Source of the DNA: Boswellia sacra | Lineage: Eukaryota; Streptophyta; Magnoliopsida; Sapindales; Burseraceae | NCBI GenBank assembly: GCA_013180625.2 | Contig: SNVD02004377.1 | Span: 1-64,000, forward strand | Length of the DNA: 64,000 nt | Reading direction: 5' to 3' | In this document: positions 31,520-44,170 of the stretch, one piece after another | Layout: each line of letters opens with the position of its first letter | Numbering within the stretch: the stretch's first letter is position 1 | Made by a program: the position numbers and the translations under genes | The notes under the pieces: generated by a model | What the model was told of the DNA's origin: nothing | The model's input: only the letters and a program-made list of their open reading frames with translations | Databases searched by the model: none

Positions 31520-33790
31520 CAAGTCCTTTTAGGAAGTATTATGGGTTATCATGGTAGTTCTGGGAAGTGTTCGCAAGATGAAGATTGTAGCTGCTATTGG
31601 GGTGTTAAAGCAAATTGTGCTATAATGTTTTAGCGTGGATTAATATTTAATGCACGTTTGCTTTGATGTTCTTCTTTAAGTCTGTACTTCAATAATTTAT
31701 GGTTTTATTTTTATTAGAGTCCCATTGTATATATAATTACGTAGTCTGATATTATAGATTGTTTTGTTCTTTTTATTCATTCATGAGTATAATGAACAAT
31801 TGGGTTTTTATTAAAGTTTTATTTTTTTAATATTTAAATTAATATAATTATAACATAACTTTATTTTAAATTTTAATTTTATTATATTTTATTAAAATAT
31901 CTTTTTGATCACGTTATTCTAGCGTATAATATCCTTCATTTATTCTCTTAAAAAATTTAGTTGACATCCAAAACTTGACACTCCGATAATCTGATAACTG
32001 GCCTATATTTTCTAATTAATGTAGGATTTTAAACAAAAGTTATGCTGTACATATATATATACTTTTTCTTTAATGACATAAAAAGGAAATCTTACACTCT
32101 TTTTTTTTTTTTTTAATCTAACTTTTGTTTCTTTTATGACATTCATGTTTAAGTACGTAAAATTTTGGAGGCAACATAGATAAATATTTCTTTCTTAAAG
32201 TTATTAAACTAACGGCCAGCCTAGTTATTGAGACTTGAGACCTAGTGCTTAGCTTTCATTAGTTGAAGAAATCGATTGCTAACTACATGAGATTCAAAAG
32301 AGACGGCAGCAGCAAAACTGAATTCATTTTTCTCTTTCTTTTTTTTTTCCCGAATGTCGACTGTGGAGGTTCATTCTCTCTCAGTTTATTATCATCATCA
32401 TCATCACCATTATCGAAAGAAGAAGCATGAGTATTGTTTATTTTCTGATCAGATCTATTAAAGTTGTTTTGATCAGTTTGTTCTCTGATTACACAGATCC
32501 CTTTTGGTTGTCATCCATTTGGCTACACTGAAAATGTTGGAAGTGTTATGGAAAAAACATTAACCTTAATTGCAGGGGTGTGTATTATAAAAACCAGTTC
32601 ACAAAAGTGCAGACGTTCATGTTATGCGGACCATGAGATGGGGATACTCACAAGGAGGAGATCAAGATTAAAATGATGGACGTCTTTGTATACATCAGGA
32701 CAACTGCTTGTCAAGTATGGAATCTTGTCGATAAATGCTTTTTTTAGTAGTAATGCAAATTATAAAAATAAGAAATTTACTTCATTGTAAGCAAACATTT
32801 ATTGTCAGAACTTGAGACATGACAATGGAAGATTTCGGTGTCGATTTACTCGGAAATGAAGTACTGCTGCAACCATGTTATAAACACAATACGTAATGGC
32901 AACCGGAATCCACAAACAAGTAATGTAATGGCCCTAAGACCCCTGTTTGTCACAGATGTGTGAGTACAATATATAGGACCTTTTATATGCTTGAATTTAT
33001 CATTTATCAATATATCCTGACTTCAAGCCAAAATCAACCTGTTGATGGTATTTGTTTGAATTGCGATATCTGTATAATAAGTTTTTGAAGATTGAAAACT
33101 ATGCAAAGCATTGGAATACGTGACTATCAAATGTTGGTAGCATTGATTAAAAGTGGTTAGTTAAAGGTAGAAATGGTTGATGAATGAATTCGCAATCCTG
33201 CCCTTAAGGGAATTCTTAACCTTCATCTGGATTAGCGTACTTTTCATATGATATTAAAAGGATCTGTTAGCGAAAATATATGATTACAGGATATGAATGA
33301 ACTCTCTTCCATGCTCTGCTTTAATTGACGAGGTTGTTAGGATTTATTTATTTAGCTTTTATTTTTTTAATGGACTTGATCCTGCTGACATAGGCCTCAA
33401 CAACTTTAAAATTTTTGGTAACCTTCATATCCCTGCAAACTTTGTGGGTTCAATAGATTTCTTTTTTTTTTTTTTTTTTTTTTAAATACGGTGAGTGACA
33501 AGCTTTTGCATTACTTAGTGCAAGTTGTAGAAACCATAGGTAGATCTTTGCAACTTTAGTTATGCTAACCTTTTATAGTACAGTTGCGCAATAGTCTATT
33601 CCCACAAGATGAAACAATGTGACCGGAGTTACTTATAAAGGCCACCCACCAATAGTGGCATGGGAGCTAATGAATGAGCGAAGATTTAAAGCAGATCCAC
33701 AAGGAAAAACCATTGAGAATAAGATTGATAAATAAGGCACTTGGATTTATTAAGAAGAAACACCTATTGCACCTGCTTATACATTGAAGT
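31520..33790. other. Downstream of DUF247 copy 1, no gene seen
   Basis: 31740-32220 matches 18700-19230. 32391-32407 is a short ATC microsatellite. 32500-33000 has moderately complex text ('gaagatttcggtgtcgatt') without a usable frame. A T-run lies at 33462-33482. Confidence 0.5.
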
Positions 33791-33799
33791 ACCTTGTAA

Positions 33800-36700
33800 T
33801 TAACAGAACAAGTTACTGTACTATGTACGCACTAGAAAATAGAGGGGCAGCCATGCCAAATTCCCTGTAGTTTCCATCACCATCTCAATCTGCATAACAG
33901 GCTTCTTGAGGATTTCCAAAGTTAAAAAATGTGTTATTATTAATTGACAATAACACCAAGCTGTTCATGGAGAGCCAAGTTGGCATCAAAAAAGGACTTT
34001 ATGTGGTTGCAATGTCCTGCTAGTAGTAATTGAATAAGAACGCGTGGTAATATAACAGATCATAAGCTTGATAACCATATTAAAGTATAGCTGACATGCA
34101 CTACAGCCTTTAAAATATGAATATAGGGAAGAAAAAAAACACAAGGATAGAATAGAACAGTCCACAATTGAAATCACCTGCACAAATTGTAATCCTTCCT
34201 TCACAGCAGATAGAGCCATTGCAGAGCTTAAGTCATTGCACGAGGGTAGCTCCATTTCAGAAGCTTTAGTGGGACTTCACTTTTAAACACAAACAGCCAA
34301 CAACCAATGAAACAATGTAAGGCAAATTGGCAGCCCCGTGCATAGATAACCCAATAAGAGCGGTATCAGATTGCCGCAGTCAAACCTGCAATAACGAGAA
34401 CAACTAAACGTGTGATTAACAGGAAAAAAAAGCGGTCCATTTCCAGGCAAACCACATTGATAGCGATATTTAATTAAGTGGTTCATGATTATGTACTTTT
34501 CAACGACAAATAAGTAGGCTTAACTACTGCAACCATTACTGAGGTGAAATGCTTCCATTTCCAGCAGTAAAAAATAGATCAGCATAAAGTTAAGTGGATC
34601 TGTGTGTAGTAAGAAAAAATGGGAATTAGTAAGATCCACCCGTACATCAATAACTGATGCCAAATACGAACGGTCCAGCCCTAACTTTTCAAATCACAAG
34701 ACACTTAACTACTGCATAATAATTTAATAATGAAAGAGGAAAATCAGTAAGCTGCACCCCGGTAATCATAACCAATGTCAAGTAAATAATGGCAAATCCT
34801 TATCAATATGTTTGACAAATGCGTTCATAATGTAACAAGTAAATTATAAAGTTCCAACAACTATCCAAACATGTAGCAAAATGAAGCATTGGAACAAAAA
34901 TTGACAGTAAAATTCATTACATAAGGAACATTTATACTTGTCCATTAGACCAACATTCACATATTATAACAGGTCCATTGTATCAAAACACAGAGTCAAC
35001 TTACTGCTGATAACAACATTTTTATGTGTTTTATGACTCATAATCTTGGTCAATGCTTGTAATCCATTTACTAGTTCGGTAACTGGCAATACCTTAATAA
35101 ATCTTATGACGAGAGGGGAGAAGAGTCAAATGAACTAAATCTGATATCATGTCAAATGCTAAGCAGATATATAATTTCATGAAAAATTGTCGCAGGTGTA
35201 TGGAAGTATTAAAAACTCTAACGAAGCCGAAATTGATGCAATGAGCAGAACTATGTGCGAAATATTAAAAATTTAACGATGATACATTTGATCAAGTTGC
35301 ATTACTTGAAGATAGTTACTACCCTTCATAATTGCAATGGCGAAGCAGTGCATAAACAACATGGCTTCTAGAATCATCATTTTCTGCGACCAGAACCTTG
35401 AGTGATCTTAGAAGGAGAAACTGCTCCCAAAAAACCATTGTTCCTCGAGGACGTTGCTGATGAATTTACAGCATAGCTGATGCCTGAACAGTCACTCCAC
35501 AGCCATCTTTGACATTCTCAACTTATTGTATTTCAACTGATCATCATCAACGCCCACCTTGTTCACCCACAACCTTCTCTTCTATGTTCGTATCTCCCAA
35601 ACGATGATTTAGTTCCTCCAATTATTCGTTCCTGGTGTTATCAACGTTCATCTTCACACTCCCTGTAGATTAGATTCAAAATGACTTGTAATAAGGAAGG
35701 TCCAATAACATAACAGTGAAAACCGCTCTTCAATCAAAAAAGCAAAAAGCACATATCTTCCTCTACAAAAATCCAACATCTGCAAATGCAAATAGTTTAA
35801 TCTCATACAAGCCTGGAATCAATGTGTATGCAATGACAGAAAAAATGGTTTAACTGACTGAACCCCACACAGCATGACCTTCGAAAGCAGATTTTGACAC
35901 CAATGCCAACTTGACGGTATGCCAGCTGCACGGACATGTCATAGGCAGAAATTTGTTAACTTTCAAAGACAAGACGATGCCAATGATAAGGCTTTGCTTT
36001 GTAGTGACTTTGACCGATTATGCAAATATTTGTTGACGACCACTAGCAACGATAGTGTAACAACATAGAGATTTACAGGTTGATCAAACCTTCAATGTCT
36101 GGTAAAATTAGTACACAGACTAAAAAGCTCAAATTACATATATGTAACACATATCAAATCAAGTGCAACAGATGCATATGAACAACCATAATTCATCAAC
36201 AAAGACGTATTGCTGCTAACAAACATGCACTTATGAACTACATGCTATCTCAAATAAAGTAACTGATACAGTTGTGGTATTAATTTTCACAAGGATAAGC
36301 TAAACCATGAGTAAACCTTAACATAAGATTTCCACAATGGATCTTATTTGAGCAGAGTTGTTATGAGAAGGTACGAGCCCAATCCAATTCTTCTGTGTAT
36401 TCAGTGCTTCGGAAAACAATTACTAGATGAAGGGATGATGAGTACATGGCCTCTAGACAATTACAAAACTTGTGATGCTACCAAGAAGAGTGTTGAAAAT
36501 GTAAAATAAGCTATTGATCTTTACCTTGTGGGGCTAATCTGGATATTGTAGTTATAGACAAAGAACCCTATAATTTCCTAATAACCTCAAAACACAAAGA
36601 ACTCTAAAATTTAATTCAAATAAAAAATTGAATTCTACAATTAATTAGAGACACCATTCAACTCCAACTGCATATTCATAAACCCTTAAACCCTGCAACC

Positions 36701-37150
36701 TTTAAAGAAAGAATCAATCAACCCTACCAAAACACCTACAATCGAAACTAGTTCTTAACATGACAAGTTTGCAGGGGGAACCCATTCATTCAAATTTGGA
36801 AAGAGCCCGCTCTTAATCTGGGTAAAGCAAAGGATAATGGACATTACAGTACTCGAACAATCCACGTCGCAGAAGAAGATTTACCTTGGTGGAACTACAG
36901 TCCGAGTCAGAGTAGGACGATCAGCCGTCGAGCAGGGATACGAGTCTGATGGTTGAATCTTGACCATTGAATCGAAATCTCGGTGATGGTTGTGGGGGAG
37001 GAGGTCGAGAAGAATGATTTATAGCTGCTGTCCAGTTTTTGTTAAAGCTAGTTGGAAATGGGTTGGTCGCTCTGAGCCCAGGAGACAGCGATGACATCAC
37101 AGGAGAAGTGAAAGACTTGAGAGAACAGATTTGGCCGTTTCCAACTTTTT
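33800..37150 (-). other. Unidentified gene-like region, possible decayed gene or non-coding transcript
   Basis: Read on the minus strand, 36830-37030 looks like a 5' end: pyrimidine-rich leader, ATG at about 36966, then a good donor after 'gttccaccaag'. Exon-like pieces follow near 35860-35930 (ending 'gggttcagtcag'), 35360-35660 (several in-frame stops) and 34180-34390 (after 'attgcag', ending 'caatttgtgcag' before GTGATT). I could not assemble a continuous frame nor recognise a family. It may be a pseudogene or a spliced non-coding RNA. Composition is richer than the neighbouring AT-rich DNA. Confidence 0.3.
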
Positions 37151-37194
37151 TTTTTTTTTTGTGGTTTATGAATTTTAAACAATATCAACAGTAA

Positions 37195-38070
37195 ATGATC
37201 ATTCAAACTAAACTAAAATGGACTATAAGGAACAGTACCGTTTACGATTAATTTTTCGGCATTTATGATTTTTATAAGCTTATTTACTACATTTTGCACT
37301 CATTTACGATTTGAGAAATTTTTGTTCTCTCCCCCTTCAGAGAATTGTTACTTCATTTGCGACTTTTATTTGATGTGGACGGCTTTATACATTAGTTTAT
37401 AAGTTTTATTTCTAATTTACGAATCTTACACTTAAGTGCTAAAGGTTAATCTTGAGAAAATAAATAGTAACTTTGGTTATAAAATACGAAACAGAACACT
37501 AATGTTTATGAGATTTTTTATTACATTTACAGCTTTTATATTATTATTTACGAGTTTTACATACTCATTGATATCTCTACAAAATTTTTGTTCTCTCCTA
37601 TTTGGGATAAACGGTGATACAAGATGAGCAATTGCTGTTTACTAGATTTTTTTTTTTGTATTTATAACTTTTTCACTTTTTGTTTATAACTTTTACATAT
37701 TCATTTATGTCTTTTGAACTTGGATTGAACAATACTTATGTTTATTACTTTGTTTTGTGTTTATAACTTTAACACACAGGTGTATAACTTTTATCTGTAA
37801 TTTACGAATTTTACACAAAATTATTAAAGGTCAAATTTGAAAAGATGAATAGTTAATTTGGTTATAAAATACGATAACCAGTAGGGGTGTTTACAATTTT
37901 TTTTATTTTTTTGCAATTACGACTTTTACAGCACGTTTAGGACTTTGGAAAAATTTTGGTTTCCTTGGCCTTGAGATAAATAATAACTTGGTTTACAACT
38001 TTAATCCCGTGTTTACGACTTTTACTAATTGCTTTACAACTTCCATTTTTCATATACGAAATTTGCAGGA
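37195..38070 (+). repeat. Region of degenerate TTTACGACTTTTA repeats
   Basis: About 15 variants of 'tttacgacttttaca' or 'tttataacttttaca' are spread over 870 bp, often 25-60 bp apart. A larger repeat of about 380 bp is also visible: 37441-37500 and 37823-37885 share 'aaggt.aa..ttgaaaa.atgaatagt' and 'ggttataaaatacga'. Non-coding; not a known family to me. Confidence 0.6.
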
Positions 38071-38401
38071 TATTGATTAGGGTCAATTTAGTAAAATGAT
38101 TGTGTGATAATATGATGTAACAGGCGGGAGCACTGTACATTCGGGCGGGAAGATAACCGGTTGTGGAAACTGGATGTAAACTTTGCAATTTTTTTTTATC
38201 TGGTAAGTGTCGGATATCCATGCGCCATACTACAGTTGATGTACAGTAAACGCTGCACCGGTGCTTTAGCTGTATCGTAGCTGAACCCGAAAAAAATTGG
38301 CGGAAAGCATCTTTGGGGCCCCATTATAGCTATACTTGTACAAAAAAGTTCCTTTACGAGTGGCTGAAAAAAAAAGAAAAAGAAAACTATACTTATCAAC
38401 T

Positions 38402-38790
38402 TTTTGGCAACATACATATTCTTTAAAGAGCAGAAATAATCGATCATCTCAATCTACTTGGGTGGTGTTAGAGGTAGTAAGCAACTAAAACTGTCTTCAA
38501 ACAAGTAAGTTCTTTCTCTACACATAGTTAATTTCGATTTATATTTGTAATTTGATTTAATTTAGCTCTAGATCTAGTAGTACATGGAAAGAAATCAAAA
38601 TCTAAACTTTAGATCTGATTTCTCTCATCATTGGCACTTTGCTGTATATCTTCATTGGCTGGATCAAGTTGTTTTTCTGTACTTATTACCAAACCATGGA
38701 TAAATATCTTAGATTAGGCAAAGTGCTGTGTATTAGCTGGCCTCGTTCACCATATATAGCCTTATCAAGTGAGGAAAGACAGTCACATGA
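38402..38790 (+). promoter_or_regulatory. Recurring upstream block, first of two before DUF247 copy 2
   Basis: A copy of the block with 'tctttaaagagcagaaataa', 'ctgtcttcaaacaa' and then GTAAGT (donor GT at 38505), and 'aggcaaagtgctgtgta'. It is closest to 55171-55580; both are preceded by 'attggcggaaagcatctttgg'. Possible non-coding first exon. Confidence 0.45.
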
Positions 38791-39064
38791 AGGCATATTT
38801 AAATTACCTTTTTTATTAATCTTCTATTATTTTGCATGGTAGTGTGCATATAATATCTTTTGTACATTTAACTTCTTGAAAGATGCAAGAGTAAGAGAGA
38901 TGAAAGAGGAGAGGCCAAAAGAGATGAAAAGGAGAGAGAAGAGATATAAAAGCCAAGTTTATTATTATTATTATTATTATTATTGATTTTAATAAATTTT
39001 TATTAAAATAAAAGAATTCATATTAAATTTAATAAATTTATTTTATTATTTTCATTTGTTAAAG

Positions 39065-39640
39065 TAAGTTTGCCGTTGTTAAGATAGGATAAAGGTAACC
39101 AAATTACTCTTAAAAATGTATAAACTTTAACAAAAGCAATGTAACGGTAGAATTATTAAAGGCTATTTCAAAAAAGTGAAGGATATTCATGTAATTTGGC
39201 CAAATGTCTGGGTCATTAATGGAATTTTATCTAAAAGATAACTTTGACTTTTTAAACTTTTTGGCTCGTGTTTAGTCTATATTTGTTACTCTCCAGGAAT
39301 TAATCAATCATATCGATTAATTACTGGGAAGATCTTAGTGGGATCAGCGATAAAAAAACGTTCGTCAGACAAGTAAGTCCTCTACATAATTAAATTTGAT
39401 TTATGTTTCTAATTTCATTTAATTTGGTTCTAGTCTTCGAGATCTAGTAAATGGAAACAAACTAAAATTTCAACTTCTGACCTGATGGTTTCTCTCATCA
39501 TTGGCACTTTGCTATCTTAATTGGCTCGTTTAAGAAGTTGTTTTACACTTATTACCAAACCATGCATATATAGGCTAGGCAGAGTGCTGTACTAGTTGGT
39601 TCACTATATAGCCTCATCGAGTGTGGGATGACAATCACTT
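39065..39640 (+). promoter_or_regulatory. Recurring upstream block, second before DUF247 copy 2
   Basis: It has the shared lead-in ('gtaacggtagaattattaaag') and the block proper from 39261, with 'actgggaagatcttagtggg', 'gttcgtcagacaa' and then GTAAGT (donor GT at 39373). It is closest to 56470-57050. The predicted acceptor is 44161-44162, giving an intron of about 4.8 kb, 2.06 kb of it the copia insertion. Confidence 0.45.
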
Positions 39641-40773
39641 GAACCCTCATCGTTCTTGGCTAGTACTTGCTTCCAATTATATGAATAAGTTGTCTTTATG
39701 CAAGAATCCCTTGACAGTAGCTCAACACAAAGAGATCTGAAAGAATCTTCAACCACTATATTAGTTATAAATTTTCTTAGCTCATGAATATGTAAAAGAA
39801 GAAAAATCATAATCCTATACACTTAAAATGAGATCACATTAAAGTGTTTATGCACTAAAAACTTTAATACATTGTAATATTTCATTTGTTCTTAAAAATC
39901 AATAATCACAATCTTAAACATCCAGGCAACTTAAATATGTTTGGGCACAAAACACAAACTAAAATATAATAAAACTTAAATGAGGAAACTAGCATTATTG
40001 TCATTCTCGTTTGTTTGGACAGGAATCCAAATCTAACATATGCATAAAATGTTTTTATTTGAGTTTTTTTGGAGTGGCAGTCCTTAAAAGGACTTTTTAG
40101 CTTGTTTTTTAAACCAATTATTTTAACATTTTTAATATTAATATATAAATTCTCAAAGCAGGCCTATGATTGTTTTGGACAAAATTAACCAGATTTCGAG
40201 GCTACCACGATTATTTTGAGACGGGAAACATTCTAACTTTTTGGGCCCGGTGCCTCGAAGGCATTTTACGAAGCTCATAAAACAAGTTATGTTTCAACCA
40301 TCTGGCAACATTTTTTCCTTGGAAATAAGAGTTTCTACTTTTTTGGGACCCGGGGATCTCCAAAATAATCTCTCAAAGATCACAAAGAAATTTGTGTTTC
40401 CAAAATTTTGGTGAAATTTTCTTTCATCAAATAGGAGTTAGAAATGATTGATCTTTAGTTCTAGACTCGAGGAGGCAAACAAAGGTTGTGTTGATCTCAT
40501 GAGTTTAGTATTTCACGATGAGAAAATATCGTTGATTATCCTTAAGATTGGACCTAATTTTGGTTCCCAATATTCACCAATTTAATTACAAAAATGAAAA
40601 ACCCCTAACATTTTCTAAAACTTTTTCTTGACTTGCTTCAACTTCAATAAGTGGGTAACTAACTTCTTTAGTCTATGCTTTCACAAATTGTGGTATGAAG
40701 AGAAAGCTCATTAGAGTGAGAAAGTCGACTCCCCCAAGTTCTAGCTGCCTATATCTTTGGCGAGCTGTTCGTA
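39641..40773. other. Predicted 5' intron of DUF247 copy 2, proximal part
   Basis: 39830-40640 aligns with 26420-29500 once the solo LTR is removed. 40665-40778 aligns with 57058-57181. No gene. It ends at CAAGT (40774-40778), the copia target site. Confidence 0.6.
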
Positions 40774-40778
40774 CAAGT

Positions 40779-41257
40779 TGCTGGAGTCAATCCCTCCCAT
40801 GTGAAGGGAGGTGGAGTTAGGCACCTCCCATGGGAGGTAGGTGGCCAACCATGTTAGGTGAAGGTAGGTGGCCAAACTCTTACCTAACATGTTTGACAAT
40901 TAATGCAGAAATCCTCCTATAAATAGAGGACGATTTTTGCGGATTTAATCATTCCAGAGGGAATCCCAAAACCAAAGAGTTTGGAAGAGAGCCAGGAGAG
41001 CTCTAAGAAATCCAGAAAAATCTAAACCAGAGAGTTTAGAAGAGTTAGAGAGCCAGAGAGCTCCAAGCATTCAGAGAAGGATTCTAGAGAGAGTCCAATT
41101 CAGAACCAGAGAGTTTTGAGAGTGTTAGAGAGCCAGGAGAGCTCCAGGAAATAGTTTTAGAGGAGTTTTTGTGTAATTCTTGTATTATAATTTTCTCTGT
41201 GAATACAAGTTAATTTTCTTCCAGAATCTGTTCTGAGTGTGCATCGCATCCCCAACA
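40779..41257 (+). repeat. Copia element 5' LTR
   Basis: 479 bp with a TATA box (TATAAATA, 40918-40925) followed by a purine-rich leader of repeated 'agagagccagagagctcc' units. It is nearly identical to 42358-42837. Confidence 0.95.
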
Positions 41258-42357
41258 AGTGGTATTAGAGCCTGGTTGAGCTCTTGGAACGTCAGAACAG
41301 AGAGAGAAAATACAGAGAAAATTGTCCCCTGTTTCTGGAAATTTGAAATTTTCAAAAAGTGCTCAAATTTTAAATCTGAAGTGTCCAGCTTGTTTGTAAC
41401 ATCGAACCGATCATTCTGCAATTTTTCGGCGACCGAGACGATCACCAGAGACGCCGCACGCATCGCACGCGTCTAGCACCTGAACTGCCAGTGGGCGTCA
41501 CTCGCTCCACGCGCCACACGCGCCATCCAGAGGTTGAAGAAGGCTGACGTTATCCTCCACGTCAGCGCACTTTTGCCACGCAAGCACAGCCACATCAGCA
41601 GAGCCAGGTCAGAGAACCCGCCACGTGTCATACACGTCAGCATCCCGCATGTCTGACACATCAACGCCATGTCAGAGCCTGGTGTCCCGACATTGCCACG
41701 TCACCCAAGCTTTCTGAAATTGCAATTTGACCCCAGTCATTTTATGGCCCCAAAATTTCTGAAATTTTCAGTTTAGTCCTGGAAATTTTCAGTTTAGTCC
41801 CTCAGATTTCAAAACTTCATTTTTCTTCCACAAAAGGAATATTTGAGCCCCAAAAGAGGCTATTCCAACATTTTTTACCGTTCCGGACGCAACGGTGGAC
41901 TTGGATTTTTGAAATTCTATTCCAATTTTAGTTCAAAAAATTGAAAGAATCATCCAGAGCCATGATCAAGTTGACAACACACTATGGAGACCCATGATGA
42001 AGGATCTCCTCAGTTGTAAGGGCAGAGACTTGAAGCAAAGTGGAAGAAGATGATGAGATGCCAAAAGAAGAAGTTTCAGAAGCAGATCAGGAGGAGGAAA
42101 ATAAAGAGATTGTTGAGCCAAGGGGAGCCACAATCATCTGTAGAAGTTATTGTACCTCCTGGAGACGAAGAACCTCAGCCAAGACAATCTGAGCGAGGTA
42201 GGATTCCGTCGAGGAAATAATCCAGAATCAGAATATACATTGCTTACTGATGAAGGGGGAGCCAGAAAGCTAGAACTATGGAGAGACATAGTTGAATTAG
42301 AGGCTGACTGATTATCTTCATGGTTATTCCCCTTCACATGGGATGGAGGGGGAGAAT
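41258..42357 (+). other. Copia element internal region, primer site to polypurine tract
   Basis: It starts with the tRNA-Met primer site (41260). 41440-41710 is strikingly GC-rich and repeats CCACGTCAGC-like motifs about six times. The polypurine tract 'gggatggagggggagaat' (42340-42357) abuts the 3' LTR. No complete frame remains. Confidence 0.85.
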
Positions 42358-42837
42358 TGCTGGAGTCAATCCCTCCCATGTGAAGGGAGGTGGAGTTAGG
42401 CACCTCCCATGGGAGGTAGGTGGCCAACCATGTTAGGTGAAGGTAGGTGGCCCAACTCTTACATAACACGTTTGACAATTAATGCAGAAATTCTCCTATA
42501 AATAAAAGACGATTTCTGCAGATTTAATCATTCCAGAGGGAATCCCAGAACCAGAGAGTTTTGGAAGAGAGTCAGGAGAGCTCCAAGAAATCTAGAAAAA
42601 TCTAAACCAAAGAGTTTAGGAGAGTTAAAGAGCCAGAGAGCTCCAAGCATTCAGAGAAAGATTCCAGAGAGAGTCCAATTCAGAACCAGAGAGTTCTGAG
42701 AGTGTTAGAGAGTCAGGAGAGCTCCAGGAAATAGTTTTAGGGGAGTTTTTGTGTAATTCTTGCATTATAATTTTCTCTGTGAATACAAGTTAATTTTCTC
42801 CCAGAATCTGTTCTGAGTGTGCATTGTATCCCCAACA
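42358..42837 (+). repeat. Copia element 3' LTR
   Basis: 480 bp, nearly identical to the 5' LTR, with only scattered substitutions. It is followed by CAAGT. Confidence 0.95.
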
Positions 42838-42842
42838 CAAGT

Positions 42843-44170
42843 GTTATTAGAAAGCCTCTACAAGGATCCAGGAATATGCACAGGTCGGCACAATAAGTTT
42901 GGCCATATCCAACCATACTTGAGTTAAGATCAAGTATCCCCTCTTTACTCCCGACCATGCTTAGTTACCCTAAAACATTTGACTGTACTTGGTCATGGTT
43001 GAGTTGGTTTAGATATTTTTGGGTTTTCCTAGATTTGACCAGGGTTTGATCGTTTGGAGCCTTTGCTACTCCATCACCATAGCCTTTAACCCTCTTCCTC
43101 ACGTTTTCTTGGGAATAATCTAAACCAAAAACAAATTATCAAAACCCCTTCTACTATGAGTAATTTATCAAAAGTAAAAAACTCAAACATTAAATATAAT
43201 TTAATTTAAAAATTAACTCAATATTTATATTGAAATATTAAATAATTGAGAATATCTATTCACACAAACAAGGTATTAAAATATAAGTGAAAAATATATA
43301 ATTAATATTTTAAGCTATTTATTATTTTTCAATTATTAATAAATTATAATTATATTTAAAATTAATTTTAGACAAAAATTGTTAAATATTTAAACATTAC
43401 TAAAATATTATTTATTAATATTTTTATATTATATTTTAGTAATTAATAAATACAAAAATTACAAAATTAATGATTTTAGTGATATCATAATATTTTAGTT
43501 CAGTAAATTATTAATTATTTAAATATTATTTAAATATAAATCATTTAAAATAATTATTATTTAAAAATATAAATTGCTAATTATTTGCCAATAGAATCAT
43601 TTGTTTTATAGTTATCTAATAATAATTTACTTATTCATTTATTATAATATTATTACCTCGCAGAGGGGAGTCCTTTGAAGTCCCAAAGTAATGGGACTAT
43701 TTAGAGGAATAAAATTTATTCTTGTTCCATTCCCTTGGAAACAAGCCAAACAAGAGACCACGAATAATTTTAACATATTAGTCGAGTTCCCAATTGGTTT
43801 GGAAACTGAAATGTTTTTTTTTTAGCTTGGACAAATGAATTTTGAAATGGAAATAATAGTTGTTTTTTAATTAATTTTTTGTTTTGTCACTTATTAGTTA
43901 TAATAAGTCAAACAATATTTCGTTTGTTTTGAAAATAGAAAATGAAAATTATATATAATATAACTAGTGAAAATATAGAGTACACACCCTTTCTTCCAAG
44001 AATTAGGATCGTTGTCATTTAAAATTGAATGTTTAGGGAAGTCATGATATAAATACAAATCTGTTCTCCACCTAGGAATTTTAAATAATACGATTTGATG
44101 ATTTGTTATTCTAATATAATTATTTTATAACTTCTTGGTATATCCCACATGATGATCATTAGGGAAGGCA
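42843..44170 (+). other. Predicted 5' intron and leader of DUF247 copy 2, distal part
   Basis: It is highly similar to 57182-58549, including the AT-rich stretch and 'gagtcctttg.agtcccaaagtaatggg'-type text. There is no frame. It ends with acceptor 'gatcattag' (44161-44162), 8 bp before the ATG. Confidence 0.6.

Larger units (their letters stand above)
40779..42837 (+). mobile_element. Internally deleted Ty1/copia LTR element
   Basis: 2059 bp with LTRs at 40779-41257 and 42358-42837 (TGCTGG...CCAACA) and CAAGT duplications (40774-40778 and 42838-42842). The primer site TGGTATTAGAGCC (41260-41272) fits initiator tRNA-Met, as usual for copia. The internal 1.1 kb keeps a leader and a fragment of the linker between integrase and reverse transcriptase ('QPRQSERGRIPSRK' text at about 42174-42215). 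Gag, protease, integrase and reverse transcriptase are gone, so it must have moved with help from a full element. The paralogous site at 57177-57182 lacks it. Confidence 0.93.
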
